NCBI RefSeq assembly: GCF_000143415.4
Contig: NW_003314274.1
Coordinates: 2,152,623-2,216,622, forward strand
Direction of reading: 5' to 3'
Source: Selaginella moellendorffii
Taxonomy: Eukaryota > Streptophyta > Lycopodiopsida > Selaginellales > Selaginellaceae
DNA: 64,000 nt
Part shown: positions 46,078 through 57,316 of the stretch, in pieces
Layout of the letters: every line of letters starts with the position of its first letter
Numbering within the stretch: the first letter of the stretch is position 1
Made by a program: the position numbers and the translations under genes
The notes under the pieces: model-generated
What the model was told of the DNA's origin: nothing
The model's input: the letters and a program-made list of their open reading frames with translations, nothing else
Database searches by the model: none

Positions 46078-49001
46078 GTTCTAGTTCTTCTTCTTTCTTC
46101 TTCTTCTTCTTCTTCCTCCGGGAGTGATTCCAATTTCCTGCTGGGCCGAGCTCCTCGATACGATCCAGCAACGAAAAAAAAAAGCCCAGGAGGAGGAGAA
46201 AAAAAAGCGCACATACGAGAAAAGAAAGGAAAAAAAAAATACACAGGAGAAAAGCCGCGGACGAGGAGCGTAACATGGCAGCCACAACGACGACAGGGGG
46301 GGGCACGGTGGCGGCGGGGGCGGGGTCGGCGGCGGGGGCAGCAGGGGGGAGTGGATCGATTGGGGGCGGAGGGGGTAGCGGCGCTGGCGGGGCTGGCGGC
46401 GGCGCTGGCGGAGACGAGGATCTCACCGTCAAGACAATGCGTAAGCGCTACGAGGGACTGCTGCTAGTGAGGAGCAAGGCCGTCAAGGGCAAGGGCGCGT
46501 GGTACTGGTCACACCTGGAGCCGATCCTCGTCCACAATCCCGACACTGGCACGCCCAAGGCCGTGAAGCTGCGATGCGGCCTCTGCAACGCCATGTTCTC
46601 CGCCTCCAACCCCTCGCGCACCGCCAGCGAGCACCTCAAGCGCGGCACTTGCCCTAATTTCAGCGGCGCCTACCGCCCCCTCGGATCGTCCCCGCCTCCG
46701 CCAGCGGCGGGCGTGGCGGCCGCCGCTGCCGCGATCGCCACCGCCACCACCCCGAAATCCTCCTCCGGCCGCAAGCGCGCCGCGGCATTGTCCTCGCAGA
46801 ATCAACAGCAGCAGCAGCAGCAGCAAAGCCTCGCGATCGTGCCAGCGGCGCCACCGGCTCCGGGATCGTCGGTTCCAGCGGGATCGGGCGCGGCGGCGGC
46901 ACCGGCGGCGCTGGATGAGAGGCTGCCGCTCCACCTCTCGGGCGGCAAGGAGGATCTGGGCGCGCTGGCGCTGCTCGAGGACAACGTGAAGCGGATCAAG
47001 AGCCCCGGACTGAAGCCTGGTTCTAGCGGCGGTGGCCTCACCAAGGAGCAAGGGGAGGCCGCCATCGCGCTCCTCGCGGACTGGCTCTACGAGTCCCACG
47101 CCACCGTGCCCCTGGCGGTGGTAGAGCATCCCAAATTCCGGGCCTTCCTCGCGCAGATCGGGCTCCAGGGCGCTGCCAGCCGGCGGCTCCTGGCGGGGCC
47201 GCGGCTGGACGCGCGATTCGAGGAGGTGAAGAGGCAATCCGAGGCTCGGCTGGGCGACGCGCTCTTCTTCCAGATCTCCACCGATGGCTGGAAGCGCCGC
47301 TCGATCTTTCCAATCTCTCCTTCCTTGGCGCTGTCCTCCCCGGCGGCGATGGCAATGGCCGCGATGGCGATGGATCCTTCTTCCTCCCCTTCCAGCGTCA
47401 GCGATCTCGTCTACATCACGATCAATCTCCCCAATGGCAGCAGCCTCTTCTGGCGCGCGCTGCCGATCGGCGGTAGCGGCGGGGCGAAGGCAGTGGAGGC
47501 GATCCTCGAGGAGGCGGTGGCGGCGCTGTGCGGCGGATCGCCGGAGCGCTGCGTGGGGATCGTGGCGGACGCGGGCAAGGCGGTGAACAAGGCGCTGCGC
47601 GAGGTGGAGTCCCGGCGGTCCTGGATCGTGAGCGTCCCCTGCCAGGCACAGGCCTTCGCCAGCCTCCTCCGCGACTTCGCCAAGCGATCCCCGCTCTTTC
47701 GATCCGTCGCAACCGACTGCCTCAAGCTCGTCGCCTTCTTCTCGGGCAATCACCCCGCACGGACGCTCCTCCAGCGCTTCCAGCGCGACGCCTACGCGAG
47801 GATCCGCGCCCTGGCGGAGCTCGCCGAGGCGGCGGCGACCGCAGCAGCATCAGCGAGCTCCTCCTCCGCCAGCGCGGCCGATCGCGACGCGGTGGATCCC
47901 GCGCTAGCGCTGCTCCTCCCGGACGGGATCGCCGCCAGCGCGCGCGCGCTCCACGCCATCGTCGCGGACGCGTCCTTCAAGATGGTGTACGCTGGCGGGG
48001 ACGACCCGGCGGCGCGCGAGGCATCGGAGATCGTCCTCTCGCAGGGGTTCTGGAAGGATTTGGAGGCGGTCCAGGCGATCTCGCGGGTGGTGGCGGTGAT
48101 GATCCGCGACATGGAGGCCGAGCGCCCGCTCGTCAGCCAGTGCCTGCCAATGTGGGAGGAGCTCCGGGACAAGCTCATGGATTGCTGCGCGCGGCATGGA
48201 AAGGATCAAGCGTCGATCATGCGGCTGATCCAGGCGCGATTCACGACGAACTACCACCCGGCGTGGTCGGCTGCGCTGGTACTCGACCCGCTCTACCTCG
48301 TCAAGGACGCAAACAACCGCTACCTCCCGCCATACAAGATCCTGAGCTCCGAGCAGGAGAAGGACGTGGATCGGCTCATCACGCGGCTGGTTTCGCGCGA
48401 GGAGGCGCACATCGTGCTCATGGAGCTCATGAAGTGGCGGTCCGAGGGGCTGGATCCGCTGTACGCGCAGGCGGTGCAGGTGAAGGAGACGGATCCGGCG
48501 ACGGGGAGGGTGAAATGTATGAGCGGGCAGAGCCGGAGGCTGGTGTGGGAGACGTGCTTGAACGAGTTCCGGCTGCTGGGAAAGGTGGCGGCGAGGTTGA
48601 TCTTCTTGCATGCGACGTCCGGGGGGGTGAAGAGCTGGGCGCTCAAGGTGGCGGGGAAAGGTGGCGGAGGGTTTGGAGGCGGATTTGGGGGCCTTGGGAG
48701 GGTGGCGGCGGAGCGGGCGGGGAAGATGATGTACGTAGCGGCGCACGCGAAGCTGGAGCGGCATGATTTCGTGACTGACGAGGAGCGGGAGTTTTTGGCG
48801 GCGGCGGTGGAGGAGGAGGAGGAGATGGGTGGCGGCAGCTTGGCACGGACGAGTAGTGGGACTAACAGGGAGGGTGGCGGCGGTGGGAATGGTGGTGGTG
48901 GCGGGGATCATCACCACCACCACCATCACCAGCAGCAGCAGCAGCAGCAGCACGAGGGGTTTCTAGGACCTGGAGGAGGAGGAGGATCGACTCACTTGTA
49001 A
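45913..49001 (+). CDS. Domesticated hAT-transposase-derived BED zinc-finger protein
   Basis: The main frame (46275-49001, 908 residues) opens MAATTTTGGG. After a Gly/Ala tract comes a conserved block (LTVKTMRKRYEGLLLVRSKA, GAWYWSHLEPILVHNPDTG) and a BED-type finger with C101, C104, H120 and C126 (LRCGLCNAMFSASNPSRTASEHLKRG). The middle is a degenerate hAT RNase-H-like domain (FFQISTDGWKRR) and the C-terminal part resembles hAT proteins (NYHPAWSAALVLDPLYLV). The tail has His8 and Gln7 runs. It resembles a single-copy plant family of domesticated transposases (Arabidopsis At1g12380/At1g62870 type), expected in the nucleus; function unknown. An upstream ATG at 45913 may add ~54 residues by splicing (donor 46074; acceptor 46168 or 46246), both keeping frame. 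Confidence 0.85.
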
Positions 49002-50029
49002 AACTTTCTACGGAGTTCTTAGAACTTTGGGATGGTGAACATCTTGACTCTCACTCACACAACTCGGCTGGATCGTTTCTAGGAAGATTCGGGGGAGGAG
49101 TCGATCGAAATAACGAGAGAGGCGAGGCGACTGAGGAAGAAATTGGGACTCTTGGAGGAGGATCAAGGTTTCATTTTTGATGATTGATGGCTTTCTTGCT
49201 TTGCATGCTTTGCTCGACAAAGTTAGCGAGCGAGCTTGCCTTGTTTGATTCGAGCATAGGCATCTGGCCAAGTTGGCGAACCCCCCCTTTTGTAAATTTC
49301 TTTTGTTTCTCATCTTTGATACACAGATAGACAATAGATCTCTCCGATCTCTCTTGGAGAATAAGAATCCGGAGTTTCTTTGGATTCGCGTCATTTAAAA
49401 AAAAAGAAAGAAAATCGATGGCAATACCATATTCTCTTTCTTCTCTCTCTCTTTTTCAGGTGTGAAAGGTGAATGTATTGGAGAGAATGGGGACGGACGA
49501 GTATTAATTGCTGGCTTGCTTGCAGATTTGCTTGGCACCGGTTTTGATGGGACAGTGTCTGGTTTTGGTTCGAGGAACTTAAGGAACGGTTCAAATCAAT
49601 CAAGCAAACGGGATAAGGAGACGACGACGATATCTGGATCTGCGGCGGCGATCGTCTTAACGTTAAGCGTCTTGCTTTTCTCCGTAGTTTTGGCTTTCGC
49701 TGAATTCAATCAAGAGAAGAACGGGCTTTGATGATGTGAAACTGAAGATCCAAATCCCTGGAGGGCAAAGGCAAATCTATCAATCAGGCACTGAGTTTGG
49801 TGTAAGCGTGCACGATCCATCAAGCCAAGGGAGGCCCTTGGAGTTTACAACGTCATTGCCAGGATCTTGTTGGAAATTGGAATCCTTTGAGTTGAGATGG
49901 AACACTATAGGAGAAACGTTTTAGCACGCAAACTCTTAACAGGGGAGAAAAACCCAAGAAGACTTACCTGGTTGGCTGCCACGAAGAACGTCAATAAAGA
50001 TCGATCTCTTCCTGAAGAACTGGATGGTT
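49002..50029. other. 3' flank of the hAT-derived gene, with an unassigned open stretch
   Basis: A strong splice-acceptor-like sequence (pyrimidine tract then CAG, ending ~49459) precedes a frame open to 49731 with a C-terminal hydrophobic segment (AAAIVLTLSVLLFSVVLAFA). No in-frame ATG starts it. It could be a 3' UTR intron-exon of the upstream gene or the end of an unrecognised small gene. Confidence 0.4.
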
Positions 50030-51236
50030 TTAAAAGTTCCTGTATTGATCGAGCTGGCGCTTCTTGGCCAGATCGCTGAAAATGTCTGCCGAGTTGCGCT
50101 TGTACCGGAGGAAAAACTCCGCCATCAAGATCTCTTGCTGCTCCGGCTCTAGATCTCCATGAATGCCCTGGACGGATCATCACAAACGCTGTGAGAAACT
50201 CCTCACGCTTCCAGTGACTTCAAACTTACATTCCTAGCGATCCTGTCACAAACGGCATGACGCATGAGAATTCCAGCCGCGACCGACACGTTGAGAGAAT
50301 CCACCATACCAAACATTGGAATCCCGCAAAGTATGTCCGCCTCGGACGTGGAGTAGTCACTGGCACCCCTGCGTGTAAGAAACTACAAACTTAAGAAAGC
50401 TTCTTTTCTATAGCTGAAAAGAAACATCCAATGACGACTAGCTTACTCGTGCTCGTTACCGAAAATCACTGCAGTTGGAATCGTCCAGTCCATTTCACAG
50501 ATAGAAACCTGGCAAGGACGAAGAACTTATAAACAAAAAAAACAAAAAACAAGAGGAAAAATAGAGGTTTTAGTACCGTGTCATGACCTGTGCTTGTCAC
50601 TGCTATCCGGTAACCCCGGGATCTCAATGCCTGGATACAATCTTTTGCGCAATTCCATACCTCAACATCTAGCCACCGTTCTGTCCCTCTATGTGCTCTC
50701 CTCACACCTTTGTACCTGAAAATCACACACAAAAACAACAAATGATATAGACGAAAGCTCGCTCATCATTCCAAAAACTCACCCTTTAACAGTGAGAGAC
50801 GTGATCACATGAACGGACTGGAAGCCAAATGCTTCCGCGGATCTAAAGATGGCGGCGATGTTGCCCGCGTTGTCCAGAGCCTCGGCCACGAAACACGCCG
50901 AGTAGCTCCTGCTGCGCACAACCCGCTCAAAGCGCTCCTTCATTTGCTTCTCCACGAACTCGGCCAGGGAAGCAATCACCACTTTGCTGCTGGATGATTG
51001 CTTCTCCGGTTTATCCAGATGGAACTCGTCCTTGTAGGGGAACCAGGGACGATTGGATGCCGGGACAGCATCGATCAAGCATGCCTCGTGGTTGAAAATC
51101 TCTATAAAGAGTGGTCTGGAATCACAACGTTTTGGAGAATCTTACCTGGGACAATGGCGGGAGGACTCGTTGAAGGTGTTTGCTGCCGCTGGAACGAAAA
51201 CCGCACGGGGGAAATCGCACTAAGGCAGAGCAACAT
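50030..51236 (-). CDS. SpoU/TrmH-family RNA 2'-O-methyltransferase, organelle-targeted
   Basis: SPOUT enzymes of this branch methylate ribose 2'-OH in tRNA or rRNA using AdoMet. The start at 51236 gives MLLCLSAISPVRFSFQRQQT, a Ser/Arg/Gln-rich, acid-free leader suggesting plastid or mitochondrial import. The three SpoU motifs are present: motif 1 EALDNAGNIAAIFRSAEAFG, motif 2 VIFGNEH, and motif 3 MFGMVDSLNVSVAAGILMR. It ends LDQYRNF. Exons are separated by ~50-75 bp introns. Target RNA and residue cannot be inferred. Confidence 0.9.
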
Positions 51237-52334
51237 CAGGAAACCCTAGCATTCTCCAAAATGGAAAAAAGTAAATATATAAACACTAAGGGTTACAAAG
51301 AAAAGAAGCTAGATAAATAGATCAACTAGGAGTAACTTGGTTTCTTAGTATGTAAAAGAAATAAAGAGAACTAGAACAGAATAAAAAGAATTGGTGCTAA
51401 ACTCATTTATATTTGTGCTTTTGGGCTTTTATTTTACATGTTATTTATTCAAATAAATATCTTATATTTATAGTAAATTATAATAAAAATAACTTAAATA
51501 TAATTTAAAAGAGTTGTTAAATATATATATATATGTATATACATGTATTATCCTACCTAAATAATATGATAATTATAGTACTAGGATCATCCATTTAAGA
51601 CTTAATATGGTCCATTTATTCTTGTATATAAAAAGTAGTCTAAACCCTAATTAATATACTTATTCGAGCACTCACATTTGTGGAAGTGAAGAGCATTGTA
51701 ATTTATTCCTGAAGGGTAAAGCTTTTTGGCAGTACTTTACTTTAGTGTTTGGGATTGTGTTTCTTGTTTTTATTTCTTTATTCTTTTTTAAATTTATATT
51801 TATATAAGCTTTTTGCAAGATTTAGAATTCTAGCTTTCTTTGTGCTTAGATTTGCTTTTTTTTCTAATCTTCATTGCATTTTCTTTTTCTACCATGTCAA
51901 GAGGTATATCACTTAAGGTTGTTAATGTCATTCTGTTGGACTGAGTTTTTGGTGTTGTGGGGTGTAATTGTATTAGTGTTACACCCATCTTTGGTGTGTT
52001 ATTATCTCTATCTTTTATGGGGATGTGATTATTTAATTTATCATGTTTTCAGTGTTTTGCCATCTCCTATTTATGTGGAGCGTGATCGTGATATTGATTG
52101 GTAAATTATAGATGATGCAATTTAGTTTTTGGAGAATGTTTGAACATCAAGTTTATGGGAGGATAATGTTTACGAGCTTGAGTGGATTCTAAATTGTGAT
52201 AAGGATCTTGATTATTATAAAGATAGCTTTGGAGATGAGTTAAAAATTTCGCAAGGTAAATGTCAATTTGTAAGCCATTAAATTTCTATTTTACTTTAGT
52301 CATTTAACCATGCCTTTGACCATTTGCAGAAGTT
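51237..52334. other. AT-rich DNA leaving the gene island
   Basis: Composition drops sharply to AT-rich immediately after the methyltransferase gene. A TATATATATA run lies at about 51520. A frame at 51874-52104 lacks an ATG and a domain. No gene is supported. Confidence 0.5.
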
Positions 52335-52760
52335 TTGCTCACGACCTCCATAAGTCCTATTCTTGACTTAGGACATGCTAGCCCCATGTAGCACACGTGG
52401 TTTTGACCCTTTATCCTATGGTGATTTACCATAGGATAACACCACGAAGCGGAACCTAAACCCTCTTTATGCCACGTGACACAGGCCACGTGTTATATGC
52501 CACGTGTCCAAAGGACAATGGTGCGGAACTTAAGGTTCAGGGCCTTGGGCCACTGAACGAAGGAACGGTGCCAAACTCCCAAGCATGGAGCTAAGGAGTG
52601 ATGGAACGGACCACAGAGCAACTCCTGAGCATACAGCCCAAGGAGCGAAGGGACAAGAGCCCGGAGTGACTTAAAACAATCCTAGAGCAACCAGTATCCC
52701 ATTGCCAGGACCAGCACGCAAAACGGAGCCAAATGGAGTCTGGCACTATTTCAGCATACT
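52335..52760 (-). repeat. Dispersed repeat family B, copy 3 (inverted)
   Basis: This is the reverse complement of the sequences at 1-368 and 8745-9110. Shared landmarks include ACCATAGGATAA, GGCCTTGGGCCACTGAA and TGGCACTATTTCAGCAT. This copy is richer in G/C than the others, so it has probably decayed less. Confidence 0.75.
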
Positions 52761-53430
52761 AGTGGCCTAATGCAAGGACATGGGTATTCCACCAGCTAGC
52801 ATGGAAAAGAACTTGGGCTTAGACCCAAGCCGGACACAGAACAAGGATAGGCATGCAAGTAGGAGCTAGACTATGCCTCAGGTTGGTCAGCCATGCTTGA
52901 CTTACCCACTATCCCTACTATACATTTGGAACCCCCCCCCCCCCCCCTCCCCAAGGAACACATGTTTTGGGTTTTCACCCCAAGCCTCCTTTAGTATCAG
53001 GAGTTAGTCTCTGGGACAAGCTTGAAACTTACTAAATATGGAATGGCGCTAGATTGCAAATTTGGACAAGGGACGAACACCATTGTGTTCAAAACAATCT
53101 TTACATTCCGTAGATATGCCAAATGAGCAAATCTGAACACATTCCATAAATAGCATTTGGGACCAAAATGAGACTAACACAAAGGGTATGATAGCAAGGG
53201 TGTTTGGAAGACATGGAAAGCTATCATTCAGCGATATTGAGAGACTAGTCTCAATACGTGGGGGTTCTTGATACTAGCAAGTCTAATGACAGGAGTTTCT
53301 CAAACCAGGCCGAGTATGCTCAACAAGAAACACATAAGGTTCCTACTTTATGTTTATCTGATTTAAATACACAGTCACTGACCAGTTTCTCAACTAGCTC
53401 AAATGGGAACTGATAACGGGTCCAGCAATA
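52761..53430. other. Repeat-derived spacer with a poly-C tract
   Basis: No coding frame is supported. A run of ~17 C (52931 onward) interrupted by one T occurs, which is a likely site of sequencing error or length variation. Confidence 0.5.
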
Positions 53431-55164
53431 TGTGAGACACAAAATCCCTAGGCCCCAAAGTGGAGCCGAAATGGTGCCACGTGGTAGTGGCCAAAGCGAA
53501 AGCCAAACGAGCATAACACGTTTGGACTAAAAGCTCCAACTTGAAAGGTTGAGAGTGGGAGTGGGACTCTCAACAAAGTGCTCGAGGAACAAGCACAAAG
53601 CGAGCAATAAGCAAGGCTCCAAAAAGGGACCCAAAAGGACCAACACATGACACATGGGAGAGTCCGATATGGAGTCCGAGATGGGACCCGAGATGGAGTT
53701 CGAGATGGACCTGAGATGGAGTCTGAGATGGAGTCCGAGATAGACCCGAGATGGAGTCCGAGGTGGACCCGAGTTGGAGTCTAAGGTGGACCCGAGATGG
53801 AGTCCGAGATGAACCCGAGATGGAGTCCAAGGTGGACACGAGTTGGAGTACAAGGTGAACCCGAGATGGAGTCTGAGATGGAGTCCGAGATGGACCCGAG
53901 ATAGAGTCCGAGATGGACCCGAGATGGAGTCCGAGATGGAGTCCGAGATGGACCCGAGATGGAATTCGAGATGGAGTCTGAGATGGAGTTCGAGATGGAG
54001 TCTGAGATGGACCCGAGATGGAGTCCGAAGTTGAGACCGAGACCGGGACCGAAACCGGGACCGAGACCGAGACCGAGACCGATATCGGGACCGAGACCGA
54101 GGCCGAGACCGAGGTCGAGACCGAGTCCAAGTCCGGGTCCAAGTCCGAGTCCGAGTTTGAGTTTGAGAGGGTGAAAGCCCAAAGCATTCATCTCCCAGAC
54201 CCTAGGGGGTTTGGTGAGCTCCAAAAGTATAGTGAGAGGGAGGACTGCAGTGGAGCCAATTTGGCCAGAAAAGGCTAGTTTGGCCCAGGAAGGCTATACC
54301 CTGTGTTGGGTGATGAGCTGCCCATTGGGAAGTCCAAGACTAGAGTGAACATGGACCGACAAGTAGGGTAGCTTGGTAAAGTGTTCAAGAGTTGGCTCTA
54401 GTTCCTCCAGGAGATCGACTAGCCGATGCTCCCAGTCCAAGTGTGGGTGGCACTACTTACTTGGATACCAGGTGTGGTTCAATGGAACCTCACTCTAAGC
54501 CCATGGCTAGAGCACCCAAAGGCAGAAGGCGGGGAGAGTACCCATGAGGTTCGCATAAGGCCACGGTGTTCCGAAATGTTGTCCCAAAGTCCCAGACTGT
54601 GAAAAGGAAGAGGAGCCATCCTATAGTGTAGAGACCAAGGATATGGTCATGTGAGGAGGAAGTCCCAGAAGACCATGGGATTTAGTGGTCGGGCCTATGG
54701 GCCTCAATCCAGTGGCAGTGTTGGCGAACACGGCCATGGGCAAAAAGGGACTTGGTGGGGACCAGAAAGGGGATATTGGGGAAGGCTATTCCCCATATCC
54801 ATCGGCATCCTAAAGATGATAAGTAGTGGATCTAGGATGATCACTCATGGATGGATGGCTTAGTCTTTGAGAGACGGGACTGGGATGTAGGTGGTGTCAG
54901 ACCACTGATATAACCAAGGTGAATGGGTATGGCCTTAGCGTAATGGGTTGATATGTCAGTGGTACCTTGGGGTGTCAGTCATGGGATCGGACACGTGGAG
55001 CACTTGGACCAAGTGCAAAGGTTGAGTGGCAGGGATGCCATTCTCAAGGCTACCAAACCCAAATCCAAAATAGGACTTATGGAGGTTGTGAGTGAGATTC
55101 CTCCAAGTGGTCGGAGGTGTGGTTAAGTGATTAAAGTAGATTGGAAAAATTAGTCGCTTACACA
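53431..55164 (+). repeat. LTR-like repeat family A, copy 3
   Basis: This is the best-preserved copy. It starts TGTGAGACACAAA and ends CTTACACA, so its ends are near-inverted and fit the TG...CA rule for LTRs. A 510-bp hexamer array lies at 53655-54165. It then shares all landmarks with copies 1, 2 and 4 (CCCTAGGGGGTTTGGTGAGC, GGGTGATGAG, GGCACTACTTAC, GCTAGAGCACCC). It faces copy 4. Confidence 0.8.
53655..54165 (+). repeat. Expanded hexanucleotide array in family A copy 3
   Basis: The first part uses GAGATGGA(C/G)/CCGAGATGGAGTC mixed units. From about 54030 it becomes nearly pure GAGACC/GGGACC hexamers, drifting to AAGTCC/GAGTCC. Open frames on both strands through this array (up to 205 codons) come from the six-base period. 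Confidence 0.9.
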
Positions 55165-55276
55165 ATATCGACCTCCTACCATCATGGCAGTAAGGTAAGA
55201 GTGTCCGTAAGGATTGGTTAACAAGTAACTTTCGATACCCGAAGTTACATTCGCAACACCCTATGAATAGAATCTA

Positions 55277-56768
55277 TGCCACATAGCCTTTGCACTTGGT
55301 CTAAGTGTTCCACGTGTCCAATCCCATAACCGACACTCAAAGGTACCACCGATATATCATCCTGCTACACTAAGGCTATGATCATTCACCTTTGTCACAT
55401 CGGTAGTCCAAGACCACCTACATCACAATCTTATCTCTCAAGGATTGGGCCATCTGCCCATGAGTGGTTATCCCTTAACCACACTTTAGCACTATTAGGA
55501 TGCCTAGAGACATGGGGAACACCCTTCCCTAATACCCCTTCTTCCATCCTTACCAAACTTCTCTTCATCGACAGCCGTGCTTGCCCACACCACCACTGGG
55601 TTAAGGCCAAAAGACCCGACCACTAAATCCTACTGTCCTTTAGGACTTCCTCACCATATGACAGTATCTTTGGTCATTATACCAAAGGATTACTTTTATT
55701 CCTTTCCACAATCTAGGACTTTGGGATGATATTTCGAAACACCATGGCCCTATGCAAGCCTTGTAGGTACTTTCCCCACCTTTTGCCTTTAGTTGCTCTA
55801 GCCATGTGGCTAGAGCGAGGTTCTAATGAGCCACACCAAGTATCCAAGTAAGTAGTGCCACCCGCACTTGGATTGGGAGTATCGACCATTTGATCTTTCG
55901 AAAGAGCTAGAGCCAGTTTTTGAACACTTCACCAAGCTATCCTGTTTGTCAGTTTGTATTCACTCTAGCTTTGAACTCCTCAATGGTTTAATCATCACCC
56001 ACCATGTGGGTATAACTTTCCTTGGTCACATTAGTTTTTCTTGGCCAAACTGGCTCCATTGGAGTCCTCCCCCTATTATACTTTTGGAGCTCACTAAACC
56101 CCCTAGGGTCTGAGAGATGAACACTTTAGGCTTTCACCCTCGAACTCGGACTCGAACTCAGACTCGGACTCAAACTCGGATTTGGACTTGGACTCAAACT
56201 TAATCTCGGTCTCAGTCTCAGTCTCAGTCTCGGCCTTAGTCTCAGTCTCGATCTCGGTCTCGGTCTTAGTCTTGACCTCAGACTCCATCTCAGGTCCATC
56301 TCAGACTCCATCTTGGGTCCATCTTGGACTCCATCTCAAGTCCTTCTCGAACTCCATCTCAGACTCTATTGCGGGTCTATCTCAAACTCCATCTTGGACT
56401 CCATTTTAGACTCCATTTCGGACTCCATCTCAGGTCCATATTGGACTCCATCTCGGACTCCATCTCGGGTCCATCTTAGGTCCATCTCGGACTCCATCTA
56501 GGGTCTATTTCAGATCTATCTCAAACTTCATCTCGATACTTCCATTTGTCATGTGTTGGTCTTCTCATGTCCCTTTTCTAGAGACTCACTTAGTACTTGC
56601 TTTATGTTCATTCCTCAAGATTTTCGTTGGGAGTTCCACTCCCACTCTCAACTATCCAAGTCGGAACTTTTAGTCTAAATGTGTTACACTTGTTTGGCTT
56701 CTACTTCGGCTCTTACTATGTGGCACCCTTTTAGCTCCACTTTGGGGCTTAGGGATTTGTGTCTCACA
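55277..56768 (-). repeat. LTR-like repeat family A, copy 4 (inverted)
   Basis: This is the reverse complement of copy 3, truncated on its left side. Its outer end reads GTCTCACA at 56761-56768, mirroring TGTGAGAC at 53431. The array at about 56140-56520 holds ACTCCATCTCGG-type words. Copies 3 and 4 form an inverted repeat with arms of roughly 1.5 kb and a short spacer (~240 bp). Confidence 0.8.
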
Positions 56769-57186
56769 CAATCCTTTAATCTACCATTTAATTGATTTAA
56801 ATAGTTGTCTTAGAGGATTATTGATGAGCAAACTTAAAAGTAATTGCTACAATGGCATTTCATGAACTATAATGGTTCTTGAAGTCCCTTGTTTTAGTTC
56901 AAAATTATGGCTTCAAAGTTAGTTTAAGCATTTAATAATTTCATATGGAGTTATAACTAGTCCATATGCTAAAGTACTATAATTAGCATATTACTTAAGC
57001 AAGGTAATACATATATATGTGTTTACAAATCTTACACCATCCTCTCTTCAAGAAGATGAAAAGGTAATAACAATAAGTTAAATGGAACATCTAGAGCTTC
57101 TATTAAGGGATTATAAACTATTATAAAAACTTGAAACTTCCATATAACCATTAATATAGTAGTTGATAAGCATAATTGAAATAAAA
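56769..57186. other. AT-rich spacer with no recognised feature
   Basis: No coding frame or RNA gene is seen; there are short ATATAT runs near 57010. Confidence 0.5.
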
Positions 57187-57258
57187 TTTAAAGCCATGGT
57201 ATAAATAGTAGTTGATTGAGATTCCACAATCAACTACTATTTATGCCATGGCTTTAAA
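57187..57258. repeat. Near-perfect 32-bp hairpin
   Basis: Bases 57187-57218 pair with 57227-57258 with one mismatch (at 57200), leaving an 8-base loop. The arm contains AAAGCCATGGTATAAATAGT. A further, shorter relative of the arm follows at about 57259-57285 (GCTATGGCATAAATAGTAG). Confidence 0.93.
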
Positions 57259-57311
57259 TAGTAGCTATGGCATAAATAGTAGTTTTGATATAATAACTTT
57301 TAACTATGTGA

Positions 57312-57316
57312 GAAGG
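57312..57316 (+). repeat. Target-site duplication GAAGG, left copy
   Basis: GAAGG directly abuts the 5' LTR and recurs directly after the 3' LTR at 62903-62907. Five bases is the usual size for Ty3/gypsy integration. Confidence 0.9.

Noticed and set aside
46509-48953. Large open frames in other phases and on the minus strand (up to 414 codons) of the hAT-derived gene
   Set aside because: High GC in the true gene removes stop codons from other frames. The products are Arg/Pro/Gly-rich with no domain.
53570-54278. Long frames on both strands (up to 205 codons) with Ser/Asp/Pro or Glu/Ser repeats
   Set aside because: They are produced by the six-base period of the tandem array, occur in all frames, and lack any domain.
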